From assembly GCA_964404285.1 (NCBI GenBank), contig CAYOJK010000002.1, positions 1 through 64,000 on the forward strand: a stretch of 64,000 nt of DNA, read 5' to 3'. Both the position numbers and the translations under genes were made by a program. How positions within the stretch are numbered: position 1 is the stretch's first letter; every line of letters starts with the position of its first letter. The notes beneath the pieces were generated by a model, which was given only the letters and a program-made list of their open reading frames with translations, did no database searches and was not told where the DNA came from. Positions 17,607 to 24,898 of the stretch are shown here, one piece after another. The DNA is from JBASEY01 sp964404285. GTDB lineage: Bacteria > CSSED10-310.

Positions 17607-19616
17607 GTGCGACGTTTTGGTTTTATTCTCTTTGTTGTATTGACTGCTTTCAGCGCTCTGGGCAGTGATCACGGTATTCCACCATCAGTTATCATGAACT
17701 TGGGCGCTGTTTCGCCGGAAGCTCATATAGCTCTTGCGGAACCCGATGTGAATTCCTGGTTGTTAGAAGATGAAATGAATCGCGATAAGGGGATACCATT
17801 CAGGATTGGATCTGTGCGATATCTTCCCGAAAATGCCATCGATCAGGCGGAATCAGTAATAGATGATGATTATGGCTTGGTCACTCGGCTTGCTGTGCAT
17901 TCACCGGGAGCAATCGAGCTGAAACTCCATTTGGAATCCGTCAATCTCCCTGGTGACAGTGAACTTTTTATTTATGCCGACGGTGAAATTGAAGCGGAGC
18001 GCTTCACTCAGCATGATATTTATCCTGACAGTACCTTTTGGTCGCCGGGGTCGCCAGGTTCGACAATCATTATTGAATGGCATTGGGATGATGCGCCAAA
18101 TACAGAATTACCCATGCCTTTTGAGCTCAAGGAAATAAGTCATATTTATAAAGATGTTCATGAAATAATGGGTCGCGAAGGAAACTGCCATAATGATGCG
18201 ACGTGTGATACCGGCTATAGGTCTCAGCGAGATGCCTCTGCGTATATTGAATTCGTTGACAGTGGTGAAACATATCTTTGTTCTGGGGTTATGCTGAACA
18301 ATACATCGCAGAGTTTTGTCCCGTATTTTCTAACGGCAAATCATTGCATTGGTAGGCAGGCAGTGGCCAACACGATAAAAGTATGGTTTTTCTTTCATAC
18401 GCAAACCTGTAATGGGCCAAGACCGAATAAAGGTTTTAGAACTGCTCAGAGTTCGACGCTATTAGCCACCGGCGCAGCAAGTAGTGGCAGTGGATCGGAT
18501 TATGCATTACTGAGACTTGAGGATTCAGGAGCTGATTACACGGGAGTTTATTTTGCCGGTTGGGATCGAAATGATTTGACGAATGGAACAGCAATTACAG
18601 GAATCCATCATCCAGGTGGGGCGTATAAACGTATCTCTTATGGGAGTGTGACGTCATTATGGTATTCCGGCCAATGGGGAGTAAAATGGAATCGAACATC
18701 GAATCCCGGTGTAACGGAGCAGGGATCGTCCGGCAGCGCTCTCTTTAGAGATTCGAATCATTTGGTAGTCGGTCAGCTATGGGCCGGTTCATCTGCCTGC
18801 AACAATCAAAATGGTCAAGACTTTTATGGTCGTTTCGGCAAATCGTTTACTCATGGCGATCTGGGTCGTTGGCTTGGGAATGCGATGACGTGTCAAGGGG
18901 CTTATTATGGAGCGGGGCAGACGCCGACTGCTACACCCACATCAACACCGACTCCTAGACCGAGCAATACGCCTGTGCCGACGCAGACGCCTATACCCAC
19001 GAACACGCCTATTCCAACAAAAACAACGACACCGGCAACGCAAACGCCTGTTCCTACGTGGACGCCGACTCCAGGCACACAAACACCGGCTCCTACGAGG
19101 ACACCGACGATGACCCCGACACGAACCCCGACGATACCTTCGCCGACGCCCTCAGCCCAACCACCTACCGGCACGCCTGAACCTCCGACATCGACACCTG
19201 ATATACCTACTCCAACGACGCCTCCAGAAGTCCCGACGCCGACACCGACCACATCACCGACACTGGATTTAACCTTGTCTATTTTAATGCCATCACGCAT
19301 GTTTTATCCTGGGGATAGGTACGAATGTGCCATTATCATCGACAATGAGACAGGGGTCGAACTTGCCGATTTGCCTTTATTTCTAATCCTTGATGTTTAT
19401 GGCGAATTATATTTTATGCCGGATGCCAATGACTTCAGCTTTTATTCAATGGTTTTCCATCCCGGCCAGACGATTCTGAAAGCGGTACCGATGTTCAAAT
19501 GGCCAGATGACGCAGGATCAGCGAGCAATATTATCTGGTATGCTGGCATTACTGATCACGCATTTTTAAAATTGATCAGCAACGTTGACATTGCGATTTT
19601 TGGTTGGGAAAGCTGA
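17607..19616 (+). CDS. Secreted lysyl-endopeptidase-like serine protease with Thr-Pro linker and C-terminal module
   Basis: A 669-residue exported protease. It starts at GTG 17607, six bases after GGGAGG. Residues 1-20 are a signal peptide, ~20-185 a pro-region, and ~190-430 a trypsin-fold domain like Achromobacter lysyl endopeptidase. Catalytic residues by motif: His in LTANHC (~246), Asp in GSDYALLRL (~299), Ser in QGSSGSALF (~375). Several Cys pairs suggest disulfides. Residues ~435-553 are a long Thr-Pro linker. The last ~115 residues (ILMPSRMFYPGDRYEC to the end) are the module shared with neighbouring proteases. It is a paralog of the gene at 27700 and is the first gene of the protease array. 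Confidence 0.88.
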   Translation: MRRFGFILFVVLTAFSALGSDHGIPPSVIMNLGAVSPEAHIALAEPDVNSWLLEDEMNRDKGIPFRIGSVRYLPENAIDQAESVIDDDYGLVTRLAVHSPGAIELKLHLESVNLPGDSELFIYADGEIEAERFTQHDIYPDSTFWSPGSPGSTIIIEWHWDDAPNTELPMPFELKEISHIYKDVHEIMGREGNCHNDATCDTGYRSQRDASAYIEFVDSGETYLCSGVMLNNTSQSFVPYFLTANHCIGRQAVANTIKVWFFFHTQTCNGPRPNKGFRTAQSSTLLATGAASSGSGSDYALLRLEDSGADYTGVYFAGWDRNDLTNGTAITGIHHPGGAYKRISYGSVTSLWYSGQWGVKWNRTSNPGVTEQGSSGSALFRDSNHLVVGQLWAGSSACNNQNGQDFYGRFGKSFTHGDLGRWLGNAMTCQGAYYGAGQTPTATPTSTPTPRPSNTPVPTQTPIPTNTPIPTKTTTPATQTPVPTWTPTPGTQTPAPTRTPTMTPTRTPTIPSPTPSAQPPTGTPEPPTSTPDIPTPTTPPEVPTPTPTTSPTLDLTLSILMPSRMFYPGDRYECAIIIDNETGVELADLPLFLILDVYGELYFMPDANDFSFYSMVFHPGQTILKAVPMFKWPDDAGSASNIIWYAGITDHAFLKLISNVDIAIFGWES

Positions 19617-19624
19617 TTCTATAG
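19299..19624 (+). repeat. Duplicated 3' end of a protease gene (copy 1)
   Basis: Encodes the C-terminal module of the serine protease and matches 22264-22589 closely at the nucleotide level. The similarity continues past the stop codon through TTCTATAG, which points to duplication or gene conversion rather than selection on protein alone. Confidence 0.85.
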
Positions 19625-19662
19625 TCAAAACATGGCCAAAACTATCTAAAATTCTTTTATCT

Positions 19663-19682
19663 AGGCAAAATATATCGTTGCA
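19663..19682 (+). promoter_or_regulatory. Disrupted sigma-54-like promoter
   Basis: AGGCAAAATATATCGTTGCA resembles the intact -24/-12 site at 24838 (TGGCAAAATATTTGCA) but has four extra bases, so GG and GC are 14 rather than 10 apart. Sigma-54 does not tolerate such spacing, so this site may be dead or chance. Confidence 0.35.
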
Positions 19683-19767
19683 CTGATACAATCATGGTGC
19701 TAGTATAACCTCGTTGTTGAGAAAAATTAGTTTATGGACGCTTTATTCTATGGCGAGGTTAAATGCA

Positions 19768-22581
19768 GTGAAAAATAGTAATTATAGTATTGCCGTACCA
19801 TTTTTAATATTTTCCTTAATTCTAAGTTTTGCGGCTGAAGCTCAGTCTTCAGAACGGCTTGTTGTAAAAATTCCTGACCTGAAGTTGCAAACAACTAATA
19901 GAGATGGGATCGATATTTTGGAAATGCCAGATTACGGTACAACGAACATCCCCGGCAAACCATGCCTTCCGTCACGAAAATATGCTATCGTTATTCCGCC
20001 CGATGCAAATGTACAAAATGTCAGATTGGTTTCTGATAGAGTGGAGCTTTTGCCAGGGCGTTATTCAATAGCCCCATCATCAATGGTTCTACCAATGACG
20101 ACTTTAAGTCAAGCGGAATTGGCTCCTTATCAAGCTGAATATGATAGGAATAGGCAGGAGGTCTACTCAAAGTCGGAATTTTGGCCTGAGTCGATTGGGG
20201 GTATGCTGAGTGAAGCTGGATTAAGGAAATATAGGCTGATAGATGTCCGTGTCAATCCTGTTCAATATAACCCGATTACGGGAGAGTTAATTCATCATAG
20301 AGACATTTCTATTGAAATAGATTTCACCTATAAAGATTCATATAAGGTTATAGTGGACCACAGTCCTTGGATGGAAGAATGGGCCGAGCAATTTATTTTG
20401 AATTATGATCAGGCGACTCAGTGGTATCCAAACGAGGGGATTGAACTTGGTAGAGAAACTTATGATTTTGTTATCATAACAGAAGCGGCGCTTGTCGATT
20501 CATTAAGCGAACTCGTATATTTCGAGGAGAATGCAAAAGGCAGATCCGTTTATGTTGCGACCGTAGAAAGTATAAACAGTTCAGTACCTGGAATTGATCT
20601 TCCACAAAAAATACGGAATTTTCTGCGTGATCGATATCCAACGTCAGTCTGGGGTATTCGAGATGTATTATTGGTAGGAGATTATGCAAATATTCCAATG
20701 AGGAGAGTTGCTCAGGACTCACCGACTGACAAGCTTTTAACAGATTTTTATTACGCTGAGTTATCCGAGCCGGACAATGTAAATTGGGATTCCAATAACA
20801 ATGGTCTTTATTGGGACGATGACGATAATGCTGACTTCTATGTTGAAGTAAGCGTTGGTCGAATACCCTGGGCCGATCCCTTGACTGTTGCCAATATATG
20901 CCGGAAATCCATAGATTTCGAGACAAATAACGACTCATCTTTTAAACAAAATGCTCTTTTTCTTGGGTCATTTTTTTGGGAAGATACCGATACCGCTGTT
21001 TTAATGGAACTGATCAAGGGATTAACTCAGATGGAACACTGGACAACAACGAGTATGTATGAAAAAAACTCGACCGTTTACTCTGTTTATCCATGTGATT
21101 ATCCGCTGACTCAAGATAATGCAAAAACCGTCTGGTCAGCCGGTAAATATGCTTTTGCTAATCTAACTGGCCATGGCAATCAGTTTTCGATTCACCAAAT
21201 GGGATTCGACGATGCTATCTTTTGGAGTAATATTTTATGCGATTTTTTATCAAATGAGTATCCTGCTATTGTTATAGCCATCTCTTGCCTTACCAGCCAT
21301 CCCGATTGGGATAGTCTATGCAAGACTATTCTCAGAAAAGGCGCTGTGGGGTATGTTGGAGCTACAGAAATTAGTTTCGGAAAGTCTGCTTGGTCTTCTC
21401 CCTCGCATGGATCAGCCCAATCGTTTGATTATTTTTTTTCCGACGTCATAACAAGTCAATATTGGACTCTAGGTATAGCTCATCAATTTTCGCTGCTGAA
21501 AAACTATCATTTAAATGGTTGGCAGAATACAAAACATGAAATGGCCGTATGGAATGTTTTTGGAAATCCAAGTCTTGGGCTGGATTACATTGAACCGGTG
21601 CCTACCCCCACGCCGACGGTAACACGTACGCCGACGGCTACTCAAACACCTACAGCCACACGTACCCCGACGGCTACCTCTCCACCGACTGCCACACCGG
21701 ATTCATCCTTGTCTGATTATGTGGCCATCTCAGATCGTAATTATGGCTGTACAAACGATTACATAACCGTTCAGGTTATGTTGCATAACGAGACAGTTGA
21801 AGTTGACGCTTTTTGTATGGATGTTGCTTTCGATTACGCGGCGCTAGTTTATATAGATTGCGAAATGGGAGATTTGAATACAGGCTGGACAATGTTTGGA
21901 TGTACTGAAAATGAGCTTGGTAATCTTCGTATAGTAGGGTTCGCTTCGGCGCCAAATAAAATTCCTGTCGGCAGTTATGGTGTGCTTGCCACGTTGACTT
22001 TTATAGTTAGTTGTCATGCTTGTTCAGAAGGAGATACAAGCCAAATTGTTCTTCACCGACTGCTTGACGATCTTGTTTCTTTCGATGTGGTAGATGGCTT
22101 GTTTACATTTCTCTGTACGAGCACTCCAACCCCCAAGCCTCCAGCGACCCCAACACCGACCTTTACACCTGAAACGCCCACTCCGACGATGCCTCCGGAA
22201 GTCCCTACGCCGACACCGGACAAGCCATCAGAACTCTCTCTGTCTATCGTGATGCCGTCGAATATGTTCTTTCCTGGAGACAGGTATGAATGTGCCATTA
22301 TTATCGACAATGAAACAGGAGTCGAACTTGCTGATTTGCCAGTATTTCTAATCCTTGATGTTTATGGCGAATTATTTTTTATGCCGGATGCCGATGACTT
22401 CAGCTTTTATTCAATGAATTTACATCCCGGTCAGACGATATTGGAAGCTATACCGAAATTCACGTGGCCGGGCGATGTGGGATCAGCAAGCAACATTATC
22501 TGGTATGCCGGCATTACTGATCACGCATTTTTAAAATTGATCAGTAACGTTGACATTGCGATTTTTGGTTGGGAAAGCTGA
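19768..22581 (+). CDS. Gingipain-like (C25) cysteine protease with cohesin-like domain
   Basis: A 938-residue exported protein. The chosen start is GTG 19768, nine bases after GAGG, which gives MKNSNYS like the MKNT start of its neighbour; TTG 19714 and ATG 19750 are alternatives. Signal peptide ~1-28; C25-type propeptide ~40-215; peptidase ~225-600 with catalytic His in LTGHGNQ (~469) and Cys in AISCLTS (~507). The Cys neighbourhood differs from its paralogs (DACSTSDT). Thr-Pro linker ~612-645. Residues ~650-780 resemble a cohesin domain: VQVMLHN, VAFDYAALVYIDCEMGDL, LRIVGFAS and GVLATLTFIVS follow the cohesin strand order. A second linker and the shared C-terminal module end the protein. 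It could tether dockerin-bearing partners; this is inference. Confidence 0.85.
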   Translation: MKNSNYSIAVPFLIFSLILSFAAEAQSSERLVVKIPDLKLQTTNRDGIDILEMPDYGTTNIPGKPCLPSRKYAIVIPPDANVQNVRLVSDRVELLPGRYSIAPSSMVLPMTTLSQAELAPYQAEYDRNRQEVYSKSEFWPESIGGMLSEAGLRKYRLIDVRVNPVQYNPITGELIHHRDISIEIDFTYKDSYKVIVDHSPWMEEWAEQFILNYDQATQWYPNEGIELGRETYDFVIITEAALVDSLSELVYFEENAKGRSVYVATVESINSSVPGIDLPQKIRNFLRDRYPTSVWGIRDVLLVGDYANIPMRRVAQDSPTDKLLTDFYYAELSEPDNVNWDSNNNGLYWDDDDNADFYVEVSVGRIPWADPLTVANICRKSIDFETNNDSSFKQNALFLGSFFWEDTDTAVLMELIKGLTQMEHWTTTSMYEKNSTVYSVYPCDYPLTQDNAKTVWSAGKYAFANLTGHGNQFSIHQMGFDDAIFWSNILCDFLSNEYPAIVIAISCLTSHPDWDSLCKTILRKGAVGYVGATEISFGKSAWSSPSHGSAQSFDYFFSDVITSQYWTLGIAHQFSLLKNYHLNGWQNTKHEMAVWNVFGNPSLGLDYIEPVPTPTPTVTRTPTATQTPTATRTPTATSPPTATPDSSLSDYVAISDRNYGCTNDYITVQVMLHNETVEVDAFCMDVAFDYAALVYIDCEMGDLNTGWTMFGCTENELGNLRIVGFASAPNKIPVGSYGVLATLTFIVSCHACSEGDTSQIVLHRLLDDLVSFDVVDGLFTFLCTSTPTPKPPATPTPTFTPETPTPTMPPEVPTPTPDKPSELSLSIVMPSNMFFPGDRYECAIIIDNETGVELADLPVFLILDVYGELFFMPDADDFSFYSMNLHPGQTILEAIPKFTWPGDVGSASNIIWYAGITDHAFLKLISNVDIAIFGWES

Positions 22582-22589
22582 TTCTATAG
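22264..22589 (+). repeat. Duplicated 3' end of a protease gene (copy 2)
   Basis: Near-identical counterpart of 19299-19624, again including bases beyond the stop codon. It lies at the end of the cohesin-bearing C25 protease gene. Confidence 0.85.
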
Positions 22590-22670
22590 AAAATAGTTAA
22601 TGAACATCGGGCATTAGCATAGAATGTTTACTAGCCTGAAAAAATCTTGATTCAACGCCATTTCCCTTAT

Positions 22671-22686
22671 TGGCAAAAACATTGCA
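22671..22686 (+). promoter_or_regulatory. Sigma-54 (-24/-12) promoter
   Basis: TGGCAAAAACATTGCA fits the consensus TGGCAC-N5-TTGCA with exact GG-N10-GC spacing. It lies 47 bases ahead of the dockerin-bearing C25 protease start, leaving room for the start of transcription and the GGGAG ribosome binding site. Confidence 0.75.
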
Positions 22687-22733
22687 CCTGCTTTAAGTAT
22701 GATTTGGATTTGCTCTAACAGGGAGATGACGAA

Positions 22734-24806
22734 ATGAAAAACACTATGTGTATGACTTTTATTTCAATCGTGTCGATTATGCTAATCAGCGCTTTTACAA
22801 CTCAAGCGATGGAATTACAGGTTAATAAAATTCCTGCTCAGGAATTGCAACTGGGCTCTAAAAATGACATCACTGTTTTGGAGATGGTTGATTACGGCAC
22901 AATGAATATACCCGGCAAGCCTCGTTTGCCGTCAAGAATATATGCTATCGCAATTCCACCGGATGCAAACGTGCAAAATGTGAGGGCGCTTTCAGAAGGT
23001 ATTGAACATCTGCCGGGACGATATACGATTGATCCTGTCCAGATGTCTCTTCCTTTGACCACTTTGAGTGAAGCGGAGTTGGCTCCGTATCAAGCGGAAT
23101 ATGATAAAAATAGGCAGGAAGTCTATTCCAAATCCGAATTTTGGCCGACATCGATAGGGGAGATGCTTGGTGAGTCGAGGCTTCGAAAATACAGATTGAT
23201 CGATGTGCAAATCAATCCTGTTCAGTACAATCCGGTAACCGGGGAACTGATTCACCATAAAAATATTTCCATTGAAATTGATTTTACACGGTCGGATTCG
23301 TTTGAAACGATTTTGGACTCTAGTCCCAGAATGGAACATCGGGCCAGAGAATTGATTTTGAATTATGATCAAGCACAACAATGGTATTCCCATGCTGAAC
23401 TGAAAATGGGTAGAGAAGCTTATGATTTTGTCGTTATAACCACAGCATCATTGGTTGATTCGATAAGTGCATTGGTTGAATTTGAACAAAATTATAAAGG
23501 TAGATCTGTCTATATTGCTACGGTTGAGGAAATCAACACGACGATACCGGGAAATGATCTGCCTCAGAAAATGCGGAATTATTTGTGGGAGCGTTATCCT
23601 ACCTCGGCTTGGGGTATTGAAGATGTGCTGCTGATTGGAAGTTATACGGATGTGCCCATGCGGCTTGTCTATCAGGACTTCTGGTATGGAAAACCATACA
23701 CAGATTTTTATTATGCGGAATTATCAGCGCCGGACAATGTGAACTGGGATTCCAATAATAATGGCAGATACTGGGATGATAGCGACAATGCCGATTATTA
23801 TGCAGAAATAAACGTTGGAAGAATACCATGGTCGGCGCCTGCTACCGTGGCTCAGATTTGTCAGAAAAGTGTCAACTTTGAATTGAATCAAGATACGGCT
23901 TTCAAACAGAATGCTTTATTGCTTGGTTCCTTTTTCTGGCAAGATACCGATACCGCTGTCCTCATGGAGAAAATCATGAGTCAATCTCAAATGCAGGATT
24001 GGACATCAGTACGGATGTATGAGAAAAACTCGACGGTAAACTCATCGTACTCATGTGATTATCCATTGACTCGAGCGAATGCGCAAAATGTGTGGCCATC
24101 AGGCCAATTTGCATTTGCCAATCTTGCTGGGCATGGCTCCGAAGAAACCATTCATCAGATGGGTTTTTACTCGGATTATTTCTGGTCGAATAGCCAATGT
24201 GGCTCCTTGTCAAATGACTATCCAGCGATAGTTTTTGCAGATGCCTGCAGTACAAGCGATACTGCCTATACGAACTTGGGCCAGATATTTTTGAGAGATG
24301 GAGCTGTTGGATACATTGGCGCTACTAAAGTGGCGTTTGGTTGCCCTGGTTGGACCAGCCCGGCAGATGGTTCCAGCCAGTCGTATGATTTCTATTTTTC
24401 CGATGCCGTGACTTCAACGGAATATACGCAAGGCGCTGCTCATCAATATGGCCTATCGAAGAACTATCAGTTAAATGGTTGGGATTATAATAAATATGAA
24501 ATCGCGGAATGGAATCTTTGGGGAAACCCGAATCTGGGGCTTGGACAAGTAGAACCGCCTCCGACGCCGACTCCAACTCAGACCCCTACACCTGATTGCA
24601 TCAATAATGGTGATATCAATGATGATGGGATGGTCAGCAGTCTGGATTCACAGTTGGCTTTTATGATCGCAATTGGAACTTATGCACCGACATACAAAGA
24701 ATCATGCTCCGCAGACTGTGATGGTAACGGAGAAATTAGCGTAGCTGATGCTCAGCAAATTATGTTGGTAGCATTGGGCGCAACGACTTGTTCTGATCCA
24801 TTATAA
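22734..24806 (+). CDS. Gingipain-like (C25) cysteine protease with C-terminal dockerin
   Basis: A 690-residue exported protease, start ATG after GGGAG. Signal peptide ~1-25; propeptide to ~215; C25 peptidase ~225-600 with His in LAGHGSEE (~466) and Cys in ADACSTSD (~504). A short PTPTPTQTPTP linker leads to a dockerin at ~625-690. It has two calcium-loop-like repeats, NGDINDDGMVSSLDSQ and CDGNGEISVADAQ. It lacks the C-terminal module of its neighbours; the dockerin replaces it. The cohesin-like domain of the gene immediately upstream is an obvious candidate partner. A sigma-54 site precedes it. Cleavage specificity (Arg or Lys in gingipains) cannot be judged. Confidence 0.9.
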   Translation: MKNTMCMTFISIVSIMLISAFTTQAMELQVNKIPAQELQLGSKNDITVLEMVDYGTMNIPGKPRLPSRIYAIAIPPDANVQNVRALSEGIEHLPGRYTIDPVQMSLPLTTLSEAELAPYQAEYDKNRQEVYSKSEFWPTSIGEMLGESRLRKYRLIDVQINPVQYNPVTGELIHHKNISIEIDFTRSDSFETILDSSPRMEHRARELILNYDQAQQWYSHAELKMGREAYDFVVITTASLVDSISALVEFEQNYKGRSVYIATVEEINTTIPGNDLPQKMRNYLWERYPTSAWGIEDVLLIGSYTDVPMRLVYQDFWYGKPYTDFYYAELSAPDNVNWDSNNNGRYWDDSDNADYYAEINVGRIPWSAPATVAQICQKSVNFELNQDTAFKQNALLLGSFFWQDTDTAVLMEKIMSQSQMQDWTSVRMYEKNSTVNSSYSCDYPLTRANAQNVWPSGQFAFANLAGHGSEETIHQMGFYSDYFWSNSQCGSLSNDYPAIVFADACSTSDTAYTNLGQIFLRDGAVGYIGATKVAFGCPGWTSPADGSSQSYDFYFSDAVTSTEYTQGAAHQYGLSKNYQLNGWDYNKYEIAEWNLWGNPNLGLGQVEPPPTPTPTQTPTPDCINNGDINDDGMVSSLDSQLAFMIAIGTYAPTYKESCSADCDGNGEISVADAQQIMLVALGATTCSDPL

Positions 24807-24837
24807 TAAAGACCAATACTATAATTTCTTCCCGGTC

Positions 24838-24853
24838 TGGCAAAATATTTGCA
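24838..24853 (+). promoter_or_regulatory. Sigma-54 (-24/-12) promoter
   Basis: TGGCAAAATATTTGCA has the exact GG-N10-GC spacing and the TTGCA -12 element. It lies 45 bases ahead of the ATG at 24899, almost the same distance as the site upstream of the preceding protease. Confidence 0.77.
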
Positions 24854-24898
24854 TAGAACTTGGACGGTTTCTTCTACTCGTCTGAAGGGGAGATATTT

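Noticed and set aside
18905..19300. Minus-strand ORF of 131 residues rich in Val-Gly repeats
   Set aside because: It is the antisense reading of the Thr-Pro linker codons; the repeat makes stop-free frames on both strands. The same applies at 22053-22310 and 26970-27200.
19714..19767. TTG 19714 or ATG 19750 as start of the cohesin-bearing protease
   Set aside because: Neither has a good binding site; GTG 19768 has GAGG nine bases upstream and gives a start and signal peptide like its paralog.
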